Source: Silene conica
Taxonomy: Eukaryota > Streptophyta > Magnoliopsida > Caryophyllales > Caryophyllaceae
NCBI GenBank assembly: GCA_029255685.2
Contig: CM055316.2
Location: 81,280,861-81,344,860 of the forward strand
Length of the DNA: 64,000 nt
Direction of reading: 5' to 3'
Shown here: positions 1-11,288 of the stretch, piece after piece
Layout: each line of letters opens with the position of its first letter
How positions within the stretch are numbered: position 1 is the first letter of the stretch
The notes under the pieces: model-generated
Told to the model about the DNA's origin: nothing
Seen by the model: only the letters and a program-made list of their open reading frames with translations
Databases searched by the model: none
Translations under genes and position numbers: made by a program

Positions 1-202
1 CCACACATATCCATCCTCTTGTACAAAAACACCCCAAATTTCCCAAAAAATAAATTTAAAAAGATCGCAATAAAATAAAACCCAGTGAGTTAACTCGCTC
101 TCAAGCTCACTCACTCAGTCACTCGTTCCTCTCTTCACTCTCACGAGGAGAGAGAAAACTAGAGTGAACCCAAAAAAACCTGCTAAAAAAAGAGGTTTAA
201 AA

Positions 203-3200
203 ATGTCAGATTTAGATAAACAAATTGAACAATTAAAAAGATGTGAACCCTTAAAAGAATCAGAAGTTAAATCACTTTGTCTTAAAGCTATGGAGATTTT
301 AGTTGAAGAGAGTAATGTTCAAAGGGTTGATGCTCCTGTTACTGTTAGTAATTCTTCTTCTTCTTCTTTTTGTTATGTTTTTGGATTTTTGAGTGATTTT
401 GGTGTTTGTTTTTTGTGGGTAATTGTTTGTTTTGTTAATCTTTGGTTTAATTTTAGTGGGTATTCTGTTGATTTTGATTTGGTTGTGTTGTTTGGTGGGG
501 TTGGTTTTCTTGGGTTATTCGGAAGCGGTCTTGATTTTTTGTTTTGCTAAAGCACGGGTAAGACTGCGTATATTCAACCCTCTTGAGGCATTGGAGTAAT
601 GTTGTTATCGTCGTTGTTGCTGATGGAGATTTGTAGTCGTTTGTTACAGTAATTGGATTTGATGAGTGTGTTATGCTGATGTTTCATTAGGTTTGCTGTA
701 TTTAAAGTGGAAAGGGAAAAGTAGTGAAATAATTTGATTGAATCTAATTAGGGTTCTTAATTAGTTGATGTTTCTTCCTGCTTTATTTGTGAAGAGAAAG
801 AAATCCTGAAATCGATACTCACAATATACGATGATTACAACTTTTAGAATATGATGATGGGAAAATTTGAACTCTTATCTCTAGTAGATTTGGGGATATT
901 AGTGTATTACAGTGAAGTTGGCAATGGATGATCAAATGCGGACGAAAAATGTAGGATTGAGGGATTATCAGTTGCTTGAATAGTTGAATGCAATGAGCCT
1001 ATCACCCTATCAGACTGTTTTAAGCTCTGAAATGCTGTATGATTGTCGAGTTTTAGTAGGGTGCATGATATGTAGATGTAATGTTTACTTTACTGTCTTT
1101 CTCAGATATGTGGTGATATACACGGGCAGTTTTATGATGTAAAAGAGCTATTCAAAGTCGGTGGTGATTGTCCGAAGACAAACTACTTGTTTCTTGGAGA
1201 TTTTGTGGATAGAGGGTTTTATTCTGTTGAGACTTTCCTCCTACTTCTCGCGCTTAAGGTATTTTCATGCTTCTAACCTCTGTGAAACAGGATTCTTTTT
1301 AACTGAGCTGATTGATGCACTATGGTTTAGTTCAATTTATTTAATTTCTGTGTGACATCCAGGGGGCGGTGGTCGTTATTTATTGTCATTGCCTGTTGTG
1401 ATGTAAGATAGATGAAGTGTGTTGATGTCTTGTGTAATGTTAGGGTTCAAGGGTTTAAAAGATGTAGACTAGAGAGAGGTTATAAGCACTTTACTTTGCA
1501 TCATTTGCTGACGTATGCCATATTTGTTGTCAATTGACTTACTTTCATAAGTAAGGACAAGAAATAGTTATATTAAAAAAAGCCCGTGAGCCAATCAGTA
1601 TAGATTTTATGTTTCCAAGAGCTAGAGATGCTTCACAGATTTGGAACATCCCTTCAAAACATCATGGGAACTAGTAGAAAAGGAGCATATCAGTTTTTTA
1701 TTTTGGAACTTATATGATGGATCAATATTTCAGAAGCATAATATATGTATTGTGGTCTCTAGCTTCTGCCAATTACTAAAATAAAATAGTGAGTTATGAA
1801 GTCTTATTTTGAGAACGATACTGTATTGGGGGTTGTCGATTACGCTGCCTAGCGCTAAGCCTCCAACCACTTTAGTGCCATCCGCATACACAGATCTTTA
1901 TCTTATTGTAGAATCGCTAATTCATCTTTTAGACCCATCTTTTATCTGCACGTGCTTCTGATTCCGCGAGCTATCCTACCTCAATGTAATTGCAAAAGTT
2001 TCTGTGATTGGTTTCTTGCCACCGCCATCATTTATTGTTTTAAGGTTGTGCTGCCTGTCTGCCTTAGAATTTGTCTTGGCCCTTTTTTTTAAAGATATAT
2101 TCATATTTTCCTCGTCCACATACTTAGGGCCTCATTTGAGCGTAGTGTTTGATTCAAGTGGCACCAAGAAATGGGGGCAATGAGCTACAGTTATACTATC
2201 TTCCTCGCATCTATCTTTCACCTCCATCACTTTTCTCCATTTTTTTTAGTTCATTGTAGTTCTATTACTCCCCTAATAATTACCTCCATCCCAAGCAAGC
2301 CCTTAATATGAGTTAACATCCCTCGGATCAGTTAAGCCCCCTGTTTGTAATTAGACCTCAACTGTCAACTATGTCTTTGGACCGCGCCTGTGCAATTGCA
2401 TTAGCATGAACCATCTTAGTTCCCCTCTTTTGTAAATTAGATGAAATGTTCAGAGAACACAATTTTTGCCCTTTCTCATTTATTTTCTCTCATTTGACTA
2501 AATGTATGGATCTAATCTAGTTAGTACATTTAGGTCAGATATCCAGATCGGATAACGCTAATCAGAGGGAACCATGAGAGCCGTCAAATTACTCAGGTTA
2601 CTCAGTGTCCTATCTTTTTTTTCCGGCTTCCTTTCTGATTTTGCTTTTGGAAGTGTCTGATGTTTTTTTTTCTCCAGGTATACGGTTTTTATGATGAATG
2701 CCTCCGCAAATATGGCTCTGTAAATGTTTGGAGATATTGCACTGATATATTTGATTATTTAAGGTTTGCTCATCTTTAAAGCCAACTTTTTAACTTTTTT
2801 GTTCGGTGTGGCCTTGTAACTAGGTTGTCAAAGTTGTTCATATATGAACCTAGTTCAGGATAGGTAGCGTCTGAACTAAAACTCTTTGCTTGAACCAAAT
2901 TGAACTCTGAATCAAGTCGTACTGCTTCTACCTCTATTCTCTAGGAAGGTGAAGTTTACGAATTTAGTTACAGGATTGTATAAAGGTTATCAGTATCTAT
3001 GAGAACTTGAAGTTCTTACTGGACTAGGATGTGTAAATGACGTGAAAATACTCTGTTGTCGTTCATTAGGGTCATTCTCGTTAATCCTTGATTTGTCAAC
3101 AATTTTACTGCATCCAGAGTCTAATGAATTAAGAAGCTGGTATATTTCTTCGCTTGATAAGCATGCCTTGAGGACACCCTTAAACCCAAGGGTCCGTGAG

Positions 3201-5291
3201 ACACTAGCCAATACGCTTCAATGTGCCTTATAGATAAAGTGCACCTAGCCAGGCCGCACTACTTTGCAATTATCATCTTTTTTCCCTTCTAGTTCTATTA
3301 TTATGACAATCCTTATGCCACATTATCCCTTACTCTTACTTCTTCATGTTGGCCCTCTTAAATCCAAAATGGTATTCTTGCACAAAGGCTATATGTTGAA
3401 AATGCAAATTTGTTTGCAAAAAGGTGTGCTTCATCTCTAGGAGGCATAAGCCTCAGCGTAGCCCCTTTCGCGTTGTTGCCATGGGCCTTTGTCGCCTTGG
3501 TGTGCATCGTGCCTTTTAAAACGAAGGTTCATTTTAAACGTCTAGCTTCACCGTTTCTTTAATGATGCCTGAATTCTGGTTATGCCTTCATGACAGTCTA
3601 TCAGCTCTGATAGAGAATAAGGTATTTGGTGTTCATGGCGGTCTTTCTCCCTCTATGACAACTTTGGACCAGGTAAAATCTAGTAATCCAAATTTACTCC
3701 GTGGTAGCCATTGGTTTTTGTCTCCAATTATGAAATATGAGTAGGAATTAAAGCAATCTTTTATCCAGATACGGGCAATTGACAGAAAACAAGAAGTGCC
3801 ACACGATGGTGCAATGTGTGATCTCTTATGGTCGGACCCTGATGATGCAGTGGATGGTTGGGGAATGAGTCCTCGTGGAGCTGGCTACCTTTTCGGCGCC
3901 ACTATTGTCTCTCAATTTAACCATGCAAATAGTGTCGATTATATATGTCGTGCGCATCAGCTGGTGATGGAAGGTTTTAAGTGGATGTTCAGTGAGCAAA
4001 TTGTTACAGTATGGTCAGCTCCTAACTACTGTTATAGGTAATGTTTGTTCTGACTGATGCATGTCTGTATGAATTATATATCTAGTGCGAACACCCAAAG
4101 GTTACTCAAGCTGTTCTAATTTCTCATGCAATTTTAGATGTGGTAATGTCGCTGCAATACTTGAGCTTGATGAGAATCTTAACAGGAAGTTCCGCGTTTT
4201 TCACGCAGCTCCACAGGTTTGTACAACTAACCTGCCTTTCATTTGTTGTTTCACTCCACTTCCGTTTTTTTTTCTTTTCTTTCTTTTTTCTCTTGTTGAG
4301 ATGAGAATTCACTCATGACGGTTCCTAAGGATGATTCATGTCAGGCGACCCCAAAACATTTTGGGACTAAGGCTCTGATGTTGTTGTTGTTGTCGTTGTT
4401 GTTGCTGTTGTATGGTGTAACCAATTTCTACTGGCAAAGACTTCCATTTTCATTTTTCTTGGCTTGGTTATTAGCCCTAAAAGAACGTACTATTAAGCTA
4501 CTTGTGTGAAGCATTTATGGAAATCTGAAAGTACCTTTGAGAAGCTAGCTTATGAAATCTGAAAGTAGCTAACTTGTGACCAAAAAGTTGCATTTTTGTG
4601 GTCTAAAATAAGCAGGGACCAGATCTTTCGTGTCCAAATCGTACGGCCATTTTTTTCTGCATTTTGTTCAAGTTTGGTGTCGAGATTCTTTGGTTTTTAC
4701 AATCTTGTACAATAATGACTTAAATTAGTTTTAACGGGACAACACTTGAAGGGCTCGCCTCTTGACATCGTGCTAGGTGTTGGATATGCAATACGTTGTC
4801 AAAGTGAAGTGCTTGGTGTATAGGCGGGGACTTCATAGCTATGTTACTCAGACTCGTTTAGAAGTACCCGACACGGGTACGTGTCCAAGTGTCGGACTCG
4901 GCTATTTTATTGAATGCACATTTTGGTCTAAATGAGGTGTACATGTGTCATACCCATGTCCGAGTGTCGAGTGTCGGACACGGGTACGTGAGGAAATTAG
5001 ATGAGTCGGAGGAACATAGCTTCATAGCTCTCGTACTGGGACTGTTGGTACTTCATTCAGACACTTGTAAGCTAGCTTGACTTCATAGCTTTCCTAGGGC
5101 AGTAAAATTAGACGGTGTCTATCAAAATTATCGGATTTGAGGGTCTGACCTTTAGTCTGACACTGATATTCAGTTTCTGTGCTCGAATCCTGCTAACAAC
5201 ACTGATGAAATTGCATCGTTTATACTTTTAACCAATTCAGGAAGCAAGAGGAGCTCCAGCTAAAAGGCCTGCACCTGATTACTTTCTCTGA
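203..5291 (+). CDS. PPX: Serine/threonine protein phosphatase PP4 (PPX) catalytic subunit
   Basis: Eight coding exons with GT/AG borders and consistent phase: 203-343, 1106-1258, 2534-2596, 2678-2763, 3597-3672, 3769-4037, 4138-4216, 5241-5291, giving 305 aa, the usual PP4 length. Metallophosphatase motifs are in order: GDIHG (~residues 50-54), GDFVDRG (~78-84) and GNHE (~110-113), followed by the HGGLSP and SAPNYCYR segments. The C-terminus ends in DYFL, the tail that is methylated on the last Leu in PP2A/PP4. The N-terminal [16 protein letters not shown] and the C-terminal tail fit plant PPX1/PPX2 rather than PP2A or PP6. The known role is dephosphorylation of Ser/Thr in nuclear and cytoplasmic complexes with PP4R2/R3 subunits. 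The ATG at 203 is the first one matching the family; the frame is open further upstream but without an ATG. Exon borders were set by eye. Confidence 0.95.
549..632 (+). repeat. Truncated retroposon 3' end (TTG-rich tail) in PP4 intron 1
   Basis: The segment reads GCACGGGTAAGACTGCGTAT and ends in an imperfect GTTGTTATCGTCGTTGTTG run. This matches the style of 3' ends of plant RTE-type LINEs and the SINEs they mobilise, which end in (TTG)n. Only the tail is present. No TSD was identified. Confidence 0.45.
4342..4411 (+). repeat. Truncated RTE/SINE-like 3' end in PP4 intron 7
   Basis: The motif ACATTTTGGGACTAAGGCTC is preceded by GGCGACCCCAAA and followed by a (TTG)n-rich run. This is the typical 3' end of plant RTE-clade retroposons. 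It is the second such tail in introns of this gene. Confidence 0.5.
4839..5019. mobile_element. hAT-type MITE, CTATGTTAC family, copy A (PP4 intron 7)
   Basis: A 181 bp element with terminal inverted repeats CTATGTTACTCAGACTC and (reverse complement of the right end) CTATGTTCCTCCGACTC. It is flanked by a perfect 8 bp TSD, CTTCATAG, at 4831-4838 and 5020-5027. The interior repeats the motif GACACGGGTACGTG in both orientations. An 8 bp TSD and short TIRs place it with non-autonomous hAT elements. Confidence 0.85.
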
Positions 5292-7054
5292 AGACGGTTC
5301 TGTTCACCATTCACACTATACTGAATCAACGATAATTTATCGTTATTTAATGGCAAAGATAGTTTATTGGGCAATTTGACAGGTCAGTCCTCCCAAATCT
5401 TGGAAGGAATCATACTCAAGAATTCACTTATGATCCCAGACAGCTTTGGATTATGGCCGTCCCAATATAACCATCTTGTTTACGCTTGCGCTTGCATTAG
5501 TGGTTGTGTATCGTGGTACTTTCTATTATGGCGTTAATAGAAAAGCTGTCCTATCTATTGAAAGTCCGGCATAGGGGAGGAGGGTTGTCGTTGTGAACGG
5601 GGTTTTATCATGTCGATTGTTGTATCCATAAAGATAAGTAGGATCATATTTGTGTAATTGCTAATATTTCAGTTTTGAATGTCTTTAGGCATTATTGAGG
5701 CCGACTCGAGTTGTGCATTATTTATTCATCGAAATCATTCTTGGACCGATGCCCGTCACTTTATTAATGAATTTGGCTACAAACCAAGTAGGGTTCGATT
5801 CCTGATAAATGGACTAACTAAACCGATAGCTTTTGATTATAAATTATCGAAAACTCGTTAATTTTTGGTTGTATTCCATATGAATTTCGCGTTGAAAAAT
5901 ATATTTCTATAATTCAATACGGACTTGCATGACGTGATATTCGACCTCACTTGCCCTAAACCCATCGTTCAACCGTTCAACACTATCATTTGTTTATATT
6001 TGATTAATATATAAACGGTTTTTTTATCGTAAATGATTTATCCAATTGAACCCAAATGACCCGATATTCGACTCACTTGCCTCTAACCCATCGTTTAACC
6101 GTTCAACACTATCATTTGTTTGTATTTGATTAATATATAAACGGTTTCTATCATAAATGATTTATCCAATTGAACCCAAATTATTTGACCTCACTTGCCT
6201 TTAACCCATTGTTCAATCGTTCAACACTATCATTTGTCTGTATTTGATTAATATATAAACGGTTTTTCTATCATAACTGATTTCTCCAATCGAACCAAAA
6301 TGACCCGTAAAAATATGAATCTCCCGATTAAAGAATAAAAATTCAAATTTTGAACAAAATGTAAAATGTCTACAAAAATGATAAACTTTATTTCATCCAC
6401 CTATATAAACAGTATACACGTTTTACGTTTAGGACGGATATGACAGTCGAAAGATCCTCATCGAATCCCACATTCTCACCCACCTAACCCAAATCAAAAT
6501 AGCTCAAAAGCTTTATACACAATTAGACATGATCGAGCCCGTGAACCCAATTGCCCAAATCCCGAACCATAATTGGGTGAATGCATACAACTGGAAAAGG
6601 ATGAACATGATTGTGACTTGTGTCTCACTTCTGTAAAGAAAGAAAGTATCACGTAACATTCAAGGTCCCTCTTTTTTGTCCCCTCTTTTTTGTCCTTCAG
6701 TTTCTTCCTTTTATGATTCTTAAATTTGCCTTATTATTACTTAGTTGCATACCCTTACTTCTTTTTTAGGCAATTTTTGATCTGGGTTTTGTACATTCTT
6801 TGTTATTTATGATCAATTAAAGCAGAATTGAAGTGGGTTTTGCGTTTTTTGAATTGGGTTTTCTGTAGTTTTTGGATTTTTTGAAGGATTCTTATTGTAC
6901 CCTTCATTGAATTGATGATGTTTGTTGTTGAATTGCAATGTTGGTAGATTGCCCAGACTGTCGGTAGCGGATACTTTTTGGTAACAACAAAATAAAACAA
7001 TGTTGGTAGATTTTTGAGGAGGGGAAATTGATTAGTTGTTGTTTTTAGTATCCT
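5292..7054. other. PP4 3' UTR and spacer up to the O-fucosyltransferase gene
   Basis: The first few hundred bases are probably PP4 3' UTR. A three-copy tandem repeat lies at 5938-6306 (listed separately). The CT-rich stretch around 6660-6720 and the AT-rich stretch before 7055 are probably promoter and 5' UTR of the next gene. No coding region is seen. Confidence 0.5.
5938..6306 (+). repeat. Tandem repeat, 3 copies of ~118-126 bp
   Basis: Three successive copies contain CTCACTTGCC, then AACCCAT, CGTTCAACACTATCATTTGT and TTTGATTAATATATAAACGG. The TTGCC anchor falls at 5951, 6077 and 6195. The copies are similar but not identical, so the expansion is not very recent. Confidence 0.85.
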
Positions 7055-8335
7055 ATGGGTTTTTGGGGTTGTAAAGTTTGTAACTTTAGCAAGTTTCCTT
7101 TGAATTCATGGCCTTCCAAATGCTTAGCTTTGGTGATTGTTGTTATGGTTTATAAAGCTATTGTGTTTTCCAATATTTCTTGGAGTAATGTGATTGGGAA
7201 GGATGGAGTGATTGGATTAGAGGAGGAGTGGGATTATGGCGTTCGTCGTGATAAGTTTGTGGAGGTTCCACAGATTGTTTGGGGGTTAAACAATCAGAAG
7301 ATAGCGTTTGCGAGAGCGTGCTTGACTGCTAGAATGCTTAATCGAACCCTTTTGATGCCGAGTTTGAGTGCGTCTTTGTTTTATAAGGAGATTGATCAGT
7401 TAGAGCCGATTTCGTTTGATAAGGTGTTTCAGTTGGAGAAGTTTAATTCAATGTGCAATGGTTATGTTCGAGTGGGTAGGTATTCAGAAGTTTTGAATGT
7501 GTCTGAAGTCGTGGAGTTGACGAAGGGGAGTGGAAGGAAGTGGACTGCAGAGAGAGATATTGAACAGTTAAGTGAATTTAGGAATGATCCTTATGATAAG
7601 TATGAAGTTATTCGAATTTTAGGAAAAAACCCGTTTTTGTGGAATGATCATTGGCCTGTCAAGGAATATGCTAAGGTATTTGAGTGCTTGGTTTTGGTAG
7701 ATGAATTTGCAAAAGAAGCCGACCGGGTTATTTCTAGGATTAGGGAGGCGGTGCCGAGGAAGGCAGGGTCCTTGGAGCCTGCTCCGTATATGGCTGTCCA
7801 TATGAGAATCGAGAAAGATTGGATGATTCATTGTAAGAAACGAGAGCAGCGATCCAAAATTACTGAAATTTGTAGTAGCAAAGAAGAGATTACTCAAAGA
7901 GTAGGTAACATTAAGGGGCTAAATAAACCGTTAGCTGTTTACCTAGCTGTTGCCGATAGTCTACTGGAAGACGAGACGATATTAAGCGGATGGGATGACG
8001 GCTTGCTTCCTTTTGAGAAAAAGAGATTGGGTGTGAAGGACATATATGACAAGTATCCATATCTTATTAAGTCTGCCATTGACTATGAAGTGTGCTTAAG
8101 AGCCGATGTTTTCGTTGGTAATAGCTTTTCGACATTTTCTAATTTAATAGTACTTGAGAGGACACAAAAGTTCATCCACTCGGGTTTTTCAAGTACATGC
8201 AGTTCTGGCTTAAGTTGGCCTTCATATGCCTACAATATTAAGGGGGATTTCGATGGTCCAAAACGATGGATGACAAATATGTCGGATGTTAGCCTCCAGA
8301 CCATTAGCTACGGCACCAACCAGGTCTCTTGTTGA
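7055..8335 (+). CDS. Plant O-fucosyltransferase-like (GT65/GT68-type) protein
   Basis: Single-exon gene of 426 aa. A short cytosolic N-terminus is followed by one membrane segment (~residues 22-39), the type II layout of Golgi glycosyltransferases. The lumenal part has GLNNQKIAFARACLTARML (~77-95), corresponding to the GDP-fucose binding segment of plant O-FUTs, and VHMRIEKDW (~248-256), the HxR catalytic-loop motif. The C-terminal CLRADVFVGNSFSTFSNLI is also typical. The family transfers fucose from GDP-fucose to Ser/Thr; the substrate of this member is unknown. It resembles the O-fucosyltransferase 23 type from memory. The ATG at 7055 is the first in frame and gives the membrane anchor. Confidence 0.85.
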   Translation: MGFWGCKVCNFSKFPLNSWPSKCLALVIVVMVYKAIVFSNISWSNVIGKDGVIGLEEEWDYGVRRDKFVEVPQIVWGLNNQKIAFARACLTARMLNRTLLMPSLSASLFYKEIDQLEPISFDKVFQLEKFNSMCNGYVRVGRYSEVLNVSEVVELTKGSGRKWTAERDIEQLSEFRNDPYDKYEVIRILGKNPFLWNDHWPVKEYAKVFECLVLVDEFAKEADRVISRIREAVPRKAGSLEPAPYMAVHMRIEKDWMIHCKKREQRSKITEICSSKEEITQRVGNIKGLNKPLAVYLAVADSLLEDETILSGWDDGLLPFEKKRLGVKDIYDKYPYLIKSAIDYEVCLRADVFVGNSFSTFSNLIVLERTQKFIHSGFSSTCSSGLSWPSYAYNIKGDFDGPKRWMTNMSDVSLQTISYGTNQVSC

Positions 8336-11288
8336 ACAGTTTCCAAATGGGTTTAGTCACGTTTCAGCGTAAAAGTTGATTCTTTGCCATTTATCGACGC
8401 TGCTGCATGCTTGAAGAAGCGGGATTTGCATTTTCTTTGATATCTCTGCATAGAAGGATCCGGCCGTGAACCCTTATGGCAAAGGTATATCAGCTTCAGT
8501 GAATATCCGAGTTTATTTTTGGTACTATACATTCTTTTGTTGATATACATACCACTTTATGTTTCTAAGTAGTAAGATTTTTTTTATAGAACTAGGATGA
8601 AATACCCCTCCAAAGTAGGAGAAATCAACTTTGTAAGTGTTGTAAACTATTTATGTTGGTCTTTATATTGAATTCAGATTCGGGAAACTTGCGATAGATT
8701 GATTTATTTATTAATGTTCTCTATTCATTTAATATAGCGAGATCTTAATGTGAATTTTGTTCCTTTTAGTCTTGGGTCGGACATTGATCCCTAATGCATG
8801 AAGAATCGAGCCTGATTTCTTACTTCACAATCCTTAAAACTAGATGAAAACGGAGTAGTTGGATACCATCTTCCAAACTTATCGGTGATAGCGTATCTGC
8901 TATATAGGACTTCTTTATGGAATTATTTCTTCATTTTTATTCGTATTTCTCCGCTTCATTTCAGTTTTGCTGGTGCACAACTATTCTATGGTACTCGTAA
9001 TATTTTGCATTTGCACGATTTATACTACATAAATGGTGATGAAGTCAATATTCTTATTGATGGGATTTGAAGTTTCATACTTTTACCTATTGTTATTCAT
9101 GTTATTGTGGATTTCTAACATGACTGCTGCTGAAAGTCCCGAGTGCAGCAATTTGACGATCCAGGATGTCATTTGGGAGTATTCATCTTGGCATATTTCA
9201 TTTAGATCACCTCCCCCCATTCCCCTTCGTTTCCTTTCCCCCCAAATTCCCGTACCAAAACACTCGTTTAATGTGTATAGAATTTGAGAAGTTACCTCCT
9301 ATAATATTTGAGAAATTTATACTGGCCAATGGCCATATTATACACCTGTCTGTGCTCTTAAGTCTTGAATCTCGATTGAGACAGCGAAGTTAAGAAGGAT
9401 AGATCTACTTCCATTGAGAGGATCCTGAAGAATGTTCGGCTATTCAGGTTCGATTCTGTTCGCACTTTTTAATTATGAAAAACATTGGTCTAATTTTGCA
9501 ATCGGTGTGTGCGTTTTCATGTTTTTGTATATGCTTCATTTCATCGAGTAGGACAATATATACTAAGACCATATTTGATGTCGGATTTGGGGTAACTTGT
9601 AGTCTGGCATTAAGCATTGATTACTGATTAGAGAGTTCCGACTTTCCCATGTAGTCGTCGTGGTATTAAATCTTGATTTGAGACTTGTCTTGAAATCTGT
9701 CGATTTTGGTCGTCATTTTACAAATGCAGCCAATACCTTGATGCCATGCATGTAGTTTTATTGCATGGTAACTATCAGAACTCAGAAGCATATCATCATC
9801 ATCGAGTCCAAAACCTGCAGTGGTAGTCAGTTTGTTGTTAAGCTTAAGGTCATTGGAATTATGATTTTGTTCAGATTTCTTGTATTGCTTTTCAGGCTTT
9901 TGCCTTCTCTACTAGTCGAGCGCGAGCCCGTCCCTAATAATGAAAAAATTATCGGAAAAAGTAGACGGCTGATGTTGGAGTAGAAAACTACATCTTGTCA
10001 CTGAACAGACTGAAAGTTTGAGGATACAAATTGATGTTCTTCCTCCCTCATTTTCATTCTTCCCTTGTTTTTGGCTGAATTATTTGTCCACTGGTTGATC
10101 GTTATATTTGTTCCGTTGGTGCTTATACTCGGACAGTTGCCCGCCAGACCTTACATGGGTGTTTTCTGTCCATGGACAAACTAGGGCGCTAACGTGATTA
10201 CGTCTGGTTAATGAGTCAAGTCTGTAATATTTCGAAACTGTCGATGACCGCTTCTTTTCTGAGGTGCAGCCAAACGGAATTGTCGCGTTCATGAACAACT
10301 CTTGTACTTCTGGACATGGCAAGGCTTGTTTTTGTTCTCTGCACTCACTGTCAAATGCCAACTAAGAATGACCAAAAGTTGGCCCCAAATGTACTTGATC
10401 TCAGTCATTGTCATCTATGTGGGGTTGCCCAACTGGTAAGTGGTAACACGGTGACGCACTATGTTCGATTTTGTGTCTCATCTCGTGTCCCATTATCTTC
10501 TCCTGTGACAAGGTTGATGAAAATTACCACTCGGTTTTTATTGTTATTTCAAGTATAATGTGATATAAACAGTGAGACACGAAGACATAAAAGTGAAACG
10601 AATGATCTGTACTCGTGCTAATACAGGAGACGGACCTGTATTAGCACGAGTCACATGCACTCAAAAACCGAGACTATATTAAGACAAAAGCGTATGGAGC
10701 TGGTAGAAGAATATGGTGCTGGTTTGCTAGCAACCACCAAAGTACCAAACCTTTGTCTTCGGACTTGTCAATTGTCATATTATCTTTTAGACTCTCTTGT
10801 TTGTGACGGTCACAAACTTGTGACGTAAACTTGTGACGTTTTACAGTCCTTAACCCACTTAACCTCTCACTTAATCCTTGCGAGAGATCATAAGCTTGTG
10901 ACGGAATAGTGTTGTCACAAATGATAATTTGTGATGATTATTAGTTTCACAAATTATGATTTTTTTGTAAAAAAAAACAAATTATGAATTTTGGACATAG
11001 TATAAAAAACACAACATAAATTCTCATTTGTCATTTGCGACGAGTATATCTGTCGCAACTTTACGACGGGTCAAGTAGGGTAGATAACAAAAAAGCAAAA
11101 TATCTAGGGAGTAGCATTTGATCCGTCACAAGTAATACTTGCTGAAAAAACAAAATATCATCTAAAATAATAAGTTTCTTTTGTGAGGAATATCAGTTAG
11201 TTATAAACTTGTAATGGATTAAGTATCGCTTACTTGGGTAGATACGACAAACCTAAGGAATCACAAATGCTTATCTTTACCTACACAT
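8336..11288. other. Spacer between the O-fucosyltransferase gene and the satellite array
   Basis: No gene is recognised in these 2.9 kb. The first part is probably the 3' UTR. A perfect hairpin lies at 10611-10651. From about 10795 to 11180 the sequence is full of GTGACG/CGTCAC motifs in both orientations, the remains of elements related to the Mutator-type MITEs found at 29 kb and 50 kb. Confidence 0.5.
10611..10651. repeat. Perfect 17 bp inverted repeat with 7 nt loop
   Basis: ACTCGTGCTAATACAGG at 10611-10627 is followed by AGACGGA and then its exact reverse complement at 10635-10651. No coding sequence surrounds it. Confidence 0.9.

Noticed and set aside
164..202. In-frame extension of the PP4 reading frame upstream of the ATG at 203
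   Set aside because: The extension has no ATG, only a GTG, and PP4 proteins start at the [10 protein letters not shown] position.
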